Below, piece by piece: positions 1 to 14,200 of a stretch of 64,000 bases of DNA. The notes under the pieces were generated by a model. The model had not been told where the DNA came from. It worked only from the letters and a program-made list of their open reading frames with translations, and searched no databases. This DNA comes from Casuarius casuarius (lineage: Eukaryota > Chordata > Aves > Casuariiformes > Casuariidae): the NCBI GenBank assembly GCA_003342895.1, contig PTFA01000020.1, positions 6,217,644 to 6,281,643 of the forward strand, given 5' to 3'. Numbering within the stretch: position 1 is the stretch's first letter; each line of letters starts with the position of its first letter. Made by a program: the position numbers and the translations under genes.

Positions 1-3000
1 TACTACCATTTCGTCACACAATACTTTTAGGAAATATGACTTTCAAGCAGGAAAAATGTTCTGACCACAAAGGTCATGCTATCAAATTATTCACTACGAT
101 GGGAAACTACAAAGGATTCACTGGTATTACTGTGAGGTTTTCAGGAAACAACATACTGCGATAATACACACCACCTGATCATAATGTTTGATAGTCAATG
201 AGGGGTGACCAGCATTTTAGAAATACTGAAGAAGCTACTAAAAAGATATTTTATTTTGAAAATTGATTCCCTGTACAGTCGAAAAGTTTGTGACATTTTT
301 ATAGGTCTGTTATTCCAGTTATGCCAGTGACTAGCTAGATTCTGCCTGTGGTTGTGATTTCATTAAATAAGGGTAACGACTTTGAAAATAAATCTCTCCT
401 CAGAAATCATGAATATAAGCAACAATACCTGGACAAAACCTTGAGATCCTACTATCACCAGTAGAGTTAAAGAATAGTGAGAAACCACTGTCCAGTGGAT
501 AAGTATGACCTAATTTTTTCCAGCTGAGCACTTTCTGCTGTTCAGACAAAGAATTTAATCAGTACATGCCATATCCTCTTTGAAACCTATGCGGCTTCCT
601 AGCAGTTGATTGTCTTACCCAGATAGCTTTGTGTCCTGCCTAAAATTACTTCAATGAATAGTGTGTGTCTGGTACCTTCAGTAAGCTGGTTCTTCTGGCG
701 TTTCCATTGCTCCTATTTTTTCTATCTTGCGTAACAGAATAATCACTGCTTTTTTCAATCTGTGGTAGTTTTTCTGTTTTCAACTTGCTCCAAATACTTG
801 ATGCAGGTCATTATTGCATCTGATTCATCATCTTTTAATACTTCAGTTATGACTGCACACTTTCCTGTTCTTATTTCTGTGCTTATTTCTTTCACTAGCC
901 TCTCCTCATCCTCCAGTGCCATTTGTTTCTCTACGTTTCTCTAGTGCCAGAGACACTCACCCTACAACTATTTAATAATTGTGTTTTTGTTCTGCCCCTA
1001 CTTAAATTTTATCTGTTTTTAAATAAGCTGTCATGTAGTCTTTCTACAACATTGCTGACTGTAATTTTTGAATAACAGGATTCAGATTCACTAATAAATA
1101 CTTCTGCAGCATTTTTGTTGTTCTCGTTTGATGCTTCCATTCAATTATTTATTCCTGAACAAAAGCTTTCTCTGAAAATCAGCCTATGTCTTAATTCCTA
1201 CAGCTGTTGTCTTCCTGTCAGTCATCCCCCAGATGTAAGAGAACATTAGGGCAGAGAAAGGGAAGCAAATAGGTCTGCAGGATAGAAAGTAAAGTGAACA
1301 GGGCAGAGAGAAAACTGAAAAGACAGACTGAAGAATACAGACAGAAAATTATAGGGGGGAAAAGGAACACCAAAGGAAGACGGGTAAATCAGTATGAGAA
1401 AAATAGGTGAGCGTTAAAGTGGGAAAAGAAGTAAAGGGAAAGAAAGACATGAGGAAAACACAAGAGCTACAGATAGCATAAAGAGTAAGTAAGAAGACAG
1501 AAAAAAAGAAGAGACAAAGAGGAGACAGAAAACAAAGGAGATTAATCAAGACAAAAAAAGAAAGCCCTAGGGAGATGATCTGTATCAGAAATAGTTTTTT
1601 TTTTAACCAAAATTAGAGATGCAGAGTATAATGGGGAACACTACAGACCAGTGTAGATGGCCTAGGACAATAAACAGAAGAAATATTTTAAAATAAACGA
1701 GCACAGAGTGAATAGAGCAGTTGTGCTCCTGTACACTCTAAACAGGAAAGGGATTATAAGTTATGACCATTAGTCCAGCATTTATCTACAATTTAAAAGG
1801 TAAGCAGGATGCTAAAAGGCATCAGCAAAAAAACTTACATGTTGTATTACATTTTTTATTTTTCTACTGTATGCTCTTTGATAACCCTATATGGTACAGT
1901 GTACTCAATAAGGAAACTAAAACTGGCAGAGCTCTGCTGTCATCACTCAGTGATATATGGTAACAGTAAATGCTCACTTGGGTATATTGCTTCTGATTGC
2001 CGCCTTAGTTTTTGCCAAGATGTAGTCTGCCTCATTGCTGCTAAACATTATAAATATTTTTAATGGAAATGGAATACACATCAAAAGAAGTGATATTACT
2101 GTTTTATGAGACACTGGTTAGACCTCATGCTTAGTTGTGCTCATTTTTCCACAGAAAGGCTATTATTGTACATCATAATGGAGTAAATGGGATAAATTCA
2201 GCTTTTGAGATAATTTCTTATGAGGCGTGTTGGCATGTTGGCAGATGGACTGATCTAAAGTGAGGCACCCATGCATATGATAGGTAGAATATTCTCCAAC
2301 GAACAAAGAGAAAAGTGCACAGTAGCTAAATGAAATCCTTTGAAATTATATACTGTACAATTTGACAAAATATAGTTGGTTTTTATGGTGCTTTTAATGC
2401 ATAGTGCTTGGTTATTATCATTATGCTCATCTTGCATAAGGGAAAAAGATACAGTGACTTGACAGAGGGTACTTAGAGAAGTCAGCGCAAAGCCAGCAAT
2501 AATTCCAGGAATTAATACATCAGCTTTGTTGAAGTTGATATTAAATCTCCAATTAGCTGCAACTCACCTGAGGCTTAAGCACAGCTTTCCTGTCACTGTG
2601 TCTATTCATTTATCAGTCTAACCAGGAAAAACAACAGTAGCCGAGCTTGCTTAGGGACAGGTGCTAATTTCCTTTTGTGGCACCTTCTTTGAAGATTGTT
2701 TTGAAAGGACAACTTGCACATCTACACACTTGGCTGTGCTTGAGAAAAGGCATAATTCCAGTCCAAATCTCTTTTTCTCTGTGGACATGGCATAACAGTT
2801 GGGCTTTAAGCATGGTTATGCATCTGAGCAATAGGTAACATTTGCTTGTGAGGGCAGTGCAGTGCCCTTACAGGCATTTCCTAGTTCCTCCTTGGCAAAT
2901 GCAGCAGGCCAGATGGAACTGTTCCTTGGGCTGCCAGTTGGACCACCCTGGTTTGTACCAAACAGGATTTTAAAAAACCCAAGGGGATGGAAAAAGTCTA

Positions 3001-5158
3001 AAAAGTAGCAACTAAAAATAAACAGGAAATGTAGGCAGAACTATTTCACATGAAGTGCCATTAAGTACGTGAGATAGCATTGTCCAGTTAAGATCATCAA
3101 AATGATGGATTTAAGTAAAAACACTGGGGACAGGGAAAATAGTGCTAGGGCAGAAAGGAAAGGAAGAGTTACATTTAAACAAATAACCCTAAACAACCAC
3201 AGCTACAACAATGCTACCACGAGAACCACACATGAATTTCTTCGATGTGAGGTAAAGGAATGTGTCCAGAAGTGCAGGATTTTGAAACTCTGAAACAAGA
3301 TTCCCGTAACCTTCAATGGAATTCTTTATTTGTGACAGCAGGTATGATTTGTAGCTTGAAGTTTTTATTCCTTTAAATAATAGCTTTGGGATATTAAAAC
3401 CCAAGCCAAGTAGATAATGGAAGTTTCTATTCTATCACATGTACTGCATAGGCAAGAGCAGTTAGACAGGAGAAAGTTACTGCATAATAAAATAAAAAAC
3501 ACTTTACTTATTATCCAATATGAGTTCTTGAGCTTCAATGGAGATTTTTTTCCATATGGATATAGGATGTGGGCTGCCTGGGATGATATGCTATTTTCAA
3601 AACATATTATTTAATGGAAATGTAATGCCAAACAAAAATTACACTACCCACGATTTGATAGTAATGTTTAAAGCTGGAAAAGTCAGAAGAAACTCTCAAA
3701 AATATATAGCACAATCCTGTATTGCCAGGAGAAAAGCTAGATGTTCTACACATGACCTTCTCCTTCTGCAGATCCTGTTACTGAAAGAGCTGTGAAACTG
3801 CTTTTTGATCATGGCATTTAACACTCATCCAACAAAAAGTAATATAGAAAATAAAGTATAAATTTACTTTACATAACACACCATTCATGGTAACATTAAG
3901 ATTGTAAAATACTGCAATATGCTGTGTCTTTCTGTATTTCATATGAGACCGTGAGATACTAAAGACAGCCTCCTTTCTAATTCTGGAGTTTTACACAAAT
4001 CTCAGCACTGGAACACTTTTGTTATCTAAACAGTTCCCCCCCAGATTTAAACACAGTGAAGCACAATCAAGCCTTATCAGATAGGTTATTAAGCAGGACT
4101 TGCTAGGATACTTGAACTGCTAACCAAAATAACATATGCAGCATATATTTGTACAGCAGGCTGGGAGTCTAAATGTCTTCCTGCCCTGCAAGGTGAATTC
4201 CACTGAGTAACACTTTCTTCTCCCTCCTCTGCTCCCCCCCGCCCCGAAAAAAAGATATTCCTTTCCTGCAGGACATACGGAATGAGAAGCATCCAGGACA
4301 GCAAACTGGAGAAGTATCACTTCAGAGTTCTTTGGATTTGGTGAACTCTCTCTACAGTTACGGCCAACAACACAGGCAGAATCTAAGGTATTTCCACAGC
4401 ATTTTTAAGTCAGTACTTTTTTAGCCAGCTGTCTCTGAAATGGTGCCGTTGATAAAACAATGATCATTATCTCTCAGGGGTTATGCTTGTGTACCAAAGC
4501 TCTTAAGTTTGCAGGTGAAACAGCACCGGATTTCTTTTTAAGCCTCAGTGCTACGAGTATAATCTGAAGATGGTATTATATTCTTTCTGGTTCACTCTGC
4601 CTTATAAGTAATAATAATATATCCATATTTGTAATTTAAAGACATGAGGAGAGAACAGTAACTCAGTACAACAGGGGCTGGCAAGCAAAGAGGACATCTT
4701 AAGATCATCCAAGATGGCTGATATAAAACTGGATCCTGTTTTGGTTGGCAGGGTTAAACTATACCACCCTTCTTTCTTCTGCAAACCCACTACACTTTAA
4801 TATCCTAAAAGGATCATGCAAAAGATATAGCACAAAGCAATTTTTTTGTTGTTTCATGGCGAGGGGGGGGTGCCTTTCAGAGAAAAGAGCACTGTAAGGT
4901 CTTTACAGAGAGACCCTGAGGCAGATTCTTATGTAGTAGAAGTTAGGATAATTGATATCAACAGAGATATGGCAGTTTTAACCAGCTGATGATCCTTCTC
5001 TTCTCTTCTAGGAATGGGTCTTGATAAGGGCCTGAACAAGATCATAGGCAGTCCTAACACAGAATTTCCACGCCGTAGTCATTTAGGATAAAGTTTTGTC
5101 TCTTCTACAAGTTTTAGCAAAAGTGCTTACTGATTTTAATGAAGTGCAGCTATTTTCC
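1..5158. other. Upstream intergenic DNA, distal part
   Basis: This AT-rich stretch has stop codons in every frame at short intervals and no open frame with recognisable protein content. Short Met-initiated frames occur, but their composition looks random and none resembles a known family. Visible substructure is a purine-rich strand tract near 1.24-1.56 kb and short homopolymers such as the C-run near 4234 and the G-run near 4863. I recognise no exon, RNA gene or transposon body. It could hold distant regulatory elements for HHIP, but nothing in the bases alone demonstrates that. Confidence 0.5.
1240..1563. repeat. Purine-rich (GA-rich) low-complexity tract
   Basis: Over roughly 320 bases the + strand is strongly enriched in A and G, with many AGA, GAA and AAAG words and only scattered pyrimidines. 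It has no exact repeat unit. Such tracts are common low-complexity sequence in vertebrate intergenic DNA. The minus-strand frame across it (phenylalanine, serine and leucine rich) is a by-product of this composition and not a gene. Confidence 0.6.
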
Positions 5159-5204
5159 ACAGAATCACAGAATGGTTGAGGTTGGAAGGCACCTCTGGAA
5201 ATAA
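5159..5204 (-). mobile_element. CR1 LINE 3'-terminal sliver
   Basis: Read on the minus strand, this short piece matches the well-known 3' end of chicken-repeat-1 (CR1) LINEs: a segment like CCTTCCAACCTCAACC followed by two copies of a tail unit of the ATTCTGTG type. On the + strand the first bases are ACAGAATCACAGAATGG. Only about 45 bases are recognisable, so this is a severely 5'-truncated insertion, which is typical for CR1. It is one of the main clues that the genome is avian (crocodilians and turtles also carry CR1). Confidence 0.75.
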
Positions 5205-8200
5205 TCATTTTTACTTGTTAGAATGTTAGAGCATGAACTTCTCAATAGCTTAGAATTTTTCAATTTTTCTGTAACTTAGAAATGTTCAATTTCTTAGAGT
5301 AGTAATGGCTTATGGTTTCTTTCCCCAAATTTAAGAAACACTTTAGAACCTAGACAAGCAATGAAAAAGAGGAGAAATGTATTAACATTTCCATTTTTTT
5401 CATAAAATGTAATCTGTAATCATTTACTTAGAATTAATCACATGACAAAAAAGGAAATCACCATTCTGCATATTGTCTATAGCTCAGAATTCACACTAGC
5501 ATTCCGCAAGTCTCAGTTACTACCTACATATATTTTATTTAATAACAGAAGGAAGCATTTGTTTTCTGCATATATAAGACTACGCTAATAAATGTTCCTC
5601 CTATAATCTATATACATCCATGGTTTCTTTAAAAAATACTCAAATATTACTCTGTAGACTACTGTAATATGAATTAGATGACAAAATCAAACGTATGTTG
5701 CCATTGTGCTGGGCAAGATATAAATACAGATAAAATACACATAGAAAATCCAGGTCCAAGAGACCTAAAAAAAGATTACAAATATGGTAAACCAATTTAG
5801 ACTATAAAGGTTCTTAAACTATTGTCATCAGCTTTCCATTTCATTATATGCCTCATTCTAAGGCACACTATCTTCACAGTAATCATTACCTTTCCAAAAG
5901 CTAGGTATTTCAAGACACTGTTTCACCCACAACAGCGTGTGAAAATAAAATTAATTTTGATGTACATTTTACCAGAAACTCAATATAGGTCCTGCAAATA
6001 GTATTCTGTAGCAATATCTGTATTCTTTAGCATCAACTAAAGTTTTTAGAGAAAACTAATTACCCATTCTCAGTATGAAACATCGATGGAGTTGGCGGTG
6101 GAATCATACTTGGGTTGCAGCACTCCTCACCATCTCAGCCAAAATTCATGCAGCCAAGGGGGTTGGCTACCTGTAAAACAGTGATATCATCATTTCCAGT
6201 TGTCTCCTTTTTAAGAAACGTAAACAAAATCACAGTATCAACCAACACAGCTCTTAGCAAAGCTGTATTTCCACGTGGAAAGCAAATTCAAGAAATAGCA
6301 ATTCCAAAGTGTTCTGAAAATGTGACTATGAAAAAGAAGGAATTTTCATCAGTCATTTGTATAGGAATATTTGAGTAGTTACCTGCTTCTGACATATATT
6401 GATCCAACAGAACCTCAGTTCTTTTCTGTCCTGTGGATAATAAACATTTAAAAATGTTTATGAATATGCATAGTCCTAAAGCATTAAGCCTATATGACAA
6501 AGTACAAGACCTCTCGATTTTTTGAGTTATATTAAAAAGAGTTATTCAGAGCACTTAATACTGATGAAAAATAATTTTTTATCCCATATAATAATATAAT
6601 AATATAAACTGCAGTGCTCCAGTTCTTTCCCAGTTTGTGGGTTCTTCATCAGCAATAACTGACTGCATCTTACACGCCAAATGATGCAATGAAACCTTAT
6701 TCTCATTTAAACATTATGGAAAGCTCCAGCATAGCCCAGCTAAACTATCTTCCCAGAAGGTCTTAGATAGTTCAGGAAGCAGAATACAAGAAAGATTTCC
6801 TATTATAAACAGCACTTAGCACTTACATAGTGCTTTGCATTTTAACAATACTTCCCAAATAAGCAAGTAAATATTGCACTCATTGTACAAGTCAGGTCAC
6901 TAAAACAGGACATTCTTCTCTGAGTTTAAAAATAAATGTTTTCTCAAATAAGAATTAGAGTACGTTACAACAATTTCTGTTTCAGAGCTAACCAGAAATG
7001 AGGGCTTCCTGTATTGTTCAAAAGCTAAGTCGTATATGAACCAATTTTCTTGTCCTATCAATGCACTACAGAAAACATACCATATTAATGTGGTATGTAA
7101 AGTATATATATAAGTATATAAATAATAAGAATATAAATAAACAGACATTGTATGGGTAGCTAGTTAACATCATTGTACTCATAAGGAAAAAACGTCAAGG
7201 TGTTGTAAGGCTGAAGTTTGGGCCGAGGCTGGGAGGAGGTTATATAATAAGGGAATGATCCAGATATAACTGATAAATCTAGAGGAAGCTATTCAATGGA
7301 GTCCAGATTAAGTCACCTCTAAGAGGATAAAATAAGTCCAATAAGAACCTTGACCTCATTATTCATTTTCCTTCTTATTTTATCATTATTTTTTACCCAT
7401 TAATTCTTTCTGCTTTTCAGTGATAAACTCATTTTCCTTTTACTTATATATTTTTATTTTCTTCAAAGAAAAGGACCGTATCTTAGCTCTACTGTAAAAT
7501 AAATGTATAAGGTAATCAATGGGTGAATTTTGGCTTACTTTGAGAAATGATATCAAAAGTCATAGTTAAGGGATTTAAATGTTACATTGGGGGATTTCAG
7601 AATTCCATCTAATCCTAATGGCTGTAGGCAGGTGGATCTCAAGATACCATTTGATAAATCTCTAAATTAAAGATCAGTAAGAAACAGTAGAAGCACAGGA
7701 CTGTTTGCCTATCAAGTCCTTTTTCTTAGACGTGTCCCATGTGTAAAAAATAAACTTTATCGCTCCCTCTCTGTAGCAAACCAGGAAGATATGTAACTCA
7801 TTACGTCATCTGCTTGAAATCACAACATTTTAAACATCACATTAAAAAATGATTATTAAAACTTTTTAAAACTCCATTTCCTACCCAAAAATACTGGAAA
7901 CTTTAGAATTATTACCTGTCCACTCAGCTATGTCAAAACAATTTAATTCTGAAGACTTCCAGACTAGTTCATTGATTTCTTGGTACAACAGCACTCTCAG
8001 GGAACATAGAGCTGTCACTTAGAAGTGCTTCCCAAAGTTTTGTCTGTATGGATTACCTACTCCTGAGACATACAAGTGCCCTTAATGTTAAAGTTTGAAC
8101 CCTTTGGAAAGCCATGCTTGGTGGAGCGATACACAAGCCTCCCAAAAGAACTGAACATTCACTGTAAGGTTATATAAGAACCCGTAGGTCCAGAGGGAAC

Positions 8201-11200
8201 AACCCACACAGTCCCTCAATTCCTCCAAGCTGCCAAAGGCACAGGATCAGACTGTCCTCTGTGCCTTCCTCCATTAAGTATATTCAGGTAAGTTTATTGT
8301 AAACAGTTCCACTGAAAAGTACAATTTTGGTATTTCAGATTTTGTATTGGAAAAGATGATTGCTAGAACAAAGTATTGCCTTAGGAACAATCAATTGATC
8401 CTTGAGTTTCCAAAAAATGTTGAATGGCAATGTAAACTCATTTGCCTCCCACTCATACTTGACTGATTTGCTAGTAAAATCCCACAATTAGTCCACAAAA
8501 TACACATTGTCCCGCAAACGCTGTATTCTCATATTAAAATGTATTCCAGTTGATGGGTCTGAAAAACTGACTCTGATCGTCATCTTTTATGGAATTCAAT
8601 GCTGAATCCATTGATAGCAATATCGTATCTGTGTGGTGACCTCTACCTATTAACATATTACCTACTCCACATATTACCTGTATTGTCCCATAGCTAGAAA
8701 GTAGTTTGTCTCTTTGTACCATCCCTAGAATATTATGATCCTTATTTTAATTCACCATTTAGGTCCTACTCTAGATAATTACATGGAGAGTAGCAGAGGT
8801 TAAAATGCTAGAACCGTGACCGCTTCAAATCATGTTTTTTGCCAGAATCAGACTCAAACCTCTGCAGTAAGGGTTAAATGCAGTCTATTAACCTCGGTCA
8901 GACAACATCTAGCCTGCAGTGACCATTCCTTGGGAAATGAGGGATTCCCTCACATCTGTAACAAATTATGTGGAGCAGTACAGCTCATCCTTAAAGTTCA
9001 TTTGATAGTGATTGTAATACATGCCTTAAGGTTAGGATGGAGTGCTTAACTCAATCGCGTGATTATATAAAGAAATTCAAATCCTGTAGAAGCTAGGCTG
9101 CATGTAAAGGTTCTGGGACTGAGGACAACTCACCTGGACTTCAGGGACTTCCTTGTGCCTGTCTCATCACAGGCAAACCACAATCAGACAGACAATACTA
9201 CTGAAATCAACTACGTATCTTGTATTTCTTGTATTATTTCACAGCTGCTAATGCAGAAAGGTGCTATATCCATTATGAGACCTCAGCTGTTGCTCCCTGT
9301 TCCTGGAAATGACCTATCATACATTTAATCAATGTGTCCAGTATAACTGGACAACTGAAAGACCCTGAAGTTGGATTTTTATTTCTTGATACGGAATTTA
9401 TTTTAGTGCAGTTATGGTGAAAATGAATATGAATGGTCACTGCTTCTATCGCCAAGGAAGAGGGCTCTTGGGTTCCCTGAGGAATATTTTTGTGTTGGAC
9501 TAGAGCCACAAGCTCCTCTACATATTGACTTTGATTCCTGAAGATAAATGAGATGATAAATGTGAGCAACTGATTTGCTGGTAGCTCCTGACAGATTCAT
9601 GTCATTTTTGGTGCTCTGTCCTTCAGTTCTGGCAATAATGCAGCCCTAAGTTTGACTCATGGTCTTCTTAAGTTTCCTGCCCTAGGTGCTTGCTTGCATC
9701 ATGAAAACTTGAAAGAATGAGACTATTAGTGCACACAGAGTGTGCAGCATATTCTTTTGCAAAACAAAAGCTAACAAGGAAACACACAATAAACCTGAAG
9801 AAGGTTTCTATTAGAGCCATTCAGGAACAGATGGTTCCAGCATCTGCTACTGTGTCTCCTATTCTGGCTTATTTATTTATTTTTTAAAATATGATTCGGC
9901 CTTAAGTTCAGTCGAAGTTCATCTGGCATCCACATCAGTTTACATCTTTATCCAAGGATCTCCTTTGTTCATACATCTCACAGTCAAATGAAAGAAATGA
10001 TTCACACATTGCCACCTGCGTGTGAACCTACCACCTACTTAGATTTATTTCTCACCAAAGTTAATGGAGTCTTCATCTTAAGGTTGAGAAGAATGTACGC
10101 GGTCTACTCTGTCTTTGAAGACCGCATTCCTGGCAAAATAATATCAGCCAGGAGAATCAGAGAGTTTCAAAACCTAATGGTTGGACAGTGTTCCACACGG
10201 ATAAAGTAGCTTTATGACCACATCCTAAATTCCCAGCCAAACTGGTGTCTACATTTCATTTTAATTACAGCTAAGTTGAGCACCACTTTCTAGTTAAAGA
10301 TTGACTATTGTAAATAATCTAAAATCCACATGCTTGAAATTTGCTGTTCATCACAGGAGTATGAGGGATGGTTAGCAGGTCGGACTCAGTCACTTGAATG
10401 ATGGGTTCCCAAAAAACAGCCTCTGTAAGAATTAGCTGTTTACAAAATCACCTGCTTCTTCCAAGTTTTTCTGTGCATGACTGGGACTCAAACTATAGAT
10501 TTAATCCTCTCCAGACTGATTTCATTCAATCAGGATTTAGGTCAGCTAACGCAACACTCCCAATGCTCCTTCAGGGAAGCAATACAGAAAAGGTATTTAG
10601 GGTAAAATTTGTAACTCCAGGTCAGTGCAGGCTAAAAGGACACTTCAAAAAGATGGTACTATGTACGCATTGCACTAGTATGGAGAAGACACCTAAAGGT
10701 ATACATGAGCTTGCAGAAGCATGTGCACCAGAAACATGAGGGAGCTTTCAGCACCATTCTATAGTTATTTAACACAAGCCAAAATCATTGATTTTGTGCC
10801 TGCTTTTGGCATGTGTCTGAGAATGATTCTTAGGTATTGTTAGGTACACTGATACTTTCCCCCATATGCCAAAGGACTTTATAGTTCTAAGAGTCATGTG
10901 TGGAAGAGCATATATGTTTGAGATGAACTCTTAAGTATTTTCTGAAATATAAATTACTCTGCTGTACTAAATAAATCTTCCTTCTGAAAGCTAAATTACA
11001 CATATGAATTAGCTGCATGTAGTTCTAGGAAAATATGTAAAAACAGTTGCTGATTTCACTGTTATTTTCTATCTGTGGGAAAAAGGCTTTTCATTGCTTG
11101 GAAAGTAGCCTCAACGAGCATAGTTAATACAGAATATATGCTCAATATGCAGCAATGCTGTATACGGTGCCTTAGCATGTATTATGCAAAATCTGCTATG

Positions 11201-14200
11201 GAGAATTTCCCAAACCAAAGCTTCCAAATCAAATATATGTCACTCACACTGACTTATACATAACACAGCAAAATGCACAGGCACTGCATCAACATGGAGA
11301 AAGCATGTGGAAGCCTGTCTCACATCCCAGTCACTGAACAGCTCAGAGCAGAGTTTGGGACTGCTTAGTCTTAATGCTGCCAGGCTGCAAGCTCCATCCC
11401 CACCCTTGGCAGACAACAAAGAATTCCAGGCACAACCATTTAGATCCATTATTTAGTTTCGTCATGCACAATATCACATACTCAGAAATACCTTTATCCC
11501 TTTCATAACTATTAAAAACACTTTAAAGTTTCCTTGTTGACATCTTATATGAAGTGTTCCTACAGAAAGCTGAGGATTCTACCAGCACTACAGCAAGGGA
11601 TGGTAAATGTGACTGGTAAACTACAACAGGCAGTGGAGTTACTACAGTCCCCGGTAAGAATGAAAGATTATTCTATGGCAGCTTCCTTTGTCTCTTTGTA
11701 ACACACATAAATAGAGACATGCTGTTGAGGTGAATTACAGCAGGTAGTAAAAGTACACAGGCCATAGGCAAGAGGGCCTCTTGAGTGTTCATTCCTTCAC
11801 AAAATGGTTTGCTTTATCTACCTTCTGGTTAGCCTAGCCTATGTTGCACAATTGAACACAAGTAATTGAGGGTTTGTGTTAGCAGCTGATACGATGTACT
11901 AAATTAATCTGTAGTTCATATTCCCTGATGGGCCAATCAACTGGACCTAAAATCAGCCCAATACTGCTGTTGTAACCAAAAAGGACTCAGGTTTTTTTGA
12001 AGTCATGTTTAGAGACTAGACACATTAGTTTATAGTCCCAAATGGTCCAGGTGGCTTCAGCTGGTTTAGAGGATTTCTGTTAAGAGCCTAGGGGAACTCT
12101 GTGGTAAAGACATACCCTAAAAACCTGTCTGTAACTGTCTGGCTACCTATTTTCCCATACAAATATCCTAACAAGTCCTGTTCATTCATTTTATACCAGC
12201 TTTCACACCTCGTATTTGTGGTATGCAAAAGACAAGCAACATGTTATTCTCAATGCTGTAAAATGATGTGAGTTATAGTATATGATGGATAGAATCAATC
12301 AGAAATGTTATGACCAAACTGAAAAATTCTGTTACATCACAAACAAAAATATAAGCAAAAATATAATGGTTTTACAAACTTCTGACTAATCACAAAATAT
12401 TTTAATGAAACCATTCCAACAGTTTTCCTTCTTCATTACCAGAAAAGCTGCTAAAGAGAATGGCCTTGGAAAAGTCACAGCTGTGGGGAACTCCTGCCAT
12501 AAAGACTGTCCCAGAGTCAAAGTTTCCTGATATTTCCGTTCTCTGCCTTGAAGCCATGGGAACCCTAGCTCTCATGATCCAGTACAGAGACAGGAAAACC
12601 TCTCAACTTCACTTCTGATGGGACTATCAGAACATACAGACTTTCACCCAGAAAAGCCAGAAGGACGAGAGCTCATATCACCAAATCGTGAGATTCCTGT
12701 CCAAGTCCTCACTCCAAATTTCCAGATTCCTGAGCCTCTGTCCACCTAGCTGACCAGGAGACGGGGAGATGGCACCACTAAGTTTCCGAAGACATAGCTG
12801 AGGCACAGGCCTCAGAGCTTGAACTCTCAAGCTCTGTTTTGTTTCAGAATAATCTAAATGAATTATCTATTTTAGAAAGATTTTTCTACTTTCCTTTCTG
12901 AGTGAAACCTATAAAATTTAAAATTTAAGGCTTTTTTTCAGAATTGAATCTGGAAATGGAACTCCAATTCTGAGCATCTAAAATGGAGGATTTATGATTG
13001 TTTGACCATTTCTCACTGGTCTATGATACAGAGTGGCCCCAAAAAGAACAGGAGTAAGTAATGAAGTAGAATCATTGGCTTTACAACATGTCTCACATTT
13101 TAGGAAGAGTTCTTTAAGTAACAAGAGTAATGTTAAAATGGACTCAATGAGAAGTATAATGTTGATGAGATAGGGAGCTACTCCACCCTCATTTCATCTG
13201 ATAGTGAAGTTGTTCTGAAAATAACTTATTTCTTAACAATGTAAATGGCACAACAGACCTGTGTTTGAGAAGTTCAATTCAAATGCCAGCTAAAGCAAAA
13301 GCAGAGCCACTCTGAAGTCCTCCTGCTTCACCTAGTGAAATGTCCCTTACACCAAACAGTCACTGCTGAGAAGAAGCTATCTCATATTGCATGGGCCTAG
13401 CTGTAGAAGTGAGCTTCAGGTGACCATATGTGAAGTTCTTCTGTGAATCTTCAGAATATGTAAAGCTGTGCTGTTGGACTACATCTTTTAAGGGTCTGGG
13501 AATAATTCAATGCTACCAATTGCTTGCATCAGACCTGATCCTCATGATGCCATGAGATTCCTTTGCCCCACTTCTCTTCCTACCTGCAAACTCATATGAT
13601 AACTGTTATTTCCAAAGCTGACACTAGCTACTACATGTAACTACATATTTTTTTTCTGTTAAAAATGGTAAGGAATTCACTGACTCAAAATCTTAAAACA
13701 GGTTTCTTGGCGCAATAGAATTCCCTTGCAAAATACCTATGACTATCCAAATTCAACTGCTGAGCCACAGCAAGTAAAAAGAGAACACACAAAATAATTT
13801 GAAACACAATAAAGTTCAAGTGCATGCCACAGTCTTAACCCTATGCTCTTCAAATGGTATTCTGTCACATTTAACTTGCATGCCATAGATATCATAATAT
13901 ATCATGATAAAGATAATAACCTAGATAATGAAGGTAATGGTATAAATAAGCAGTCTGCTTATCTTCCAAGACCAAACTAGAAGAGAATCTAGCTACAAAG
14001 ACTGTAGCAGCAGTAGCTTTCTTTTTAAAACTTTCCAATTCTCTCACACATAATTGTGGTTTAACCCAAAGATGACGCCTACGTACTCTGAACAAATTAC
14101 AGAACTTACTCATCTCTACCTCTTACGGCAATACCACATTTAATCATTTCTAGTAATGAACTTCATATGACAGAATACAGGTTGCCTTAAAAAAATTGAT

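Noticed and set aside
8018..8115. GTGCTTCCCAAAGTTTTG-like word resembling a hAT terminus
   Set aside because: The possible partner end is only about 80 bases away and matches poorly; no element could be delimited.
10398..10739. 113-codon + strand frame in the upstream intergenic region
   Set aside because: No recognisable domain, signal peptide or splice context. A frame of this length is plausible by chance in tens of kb.
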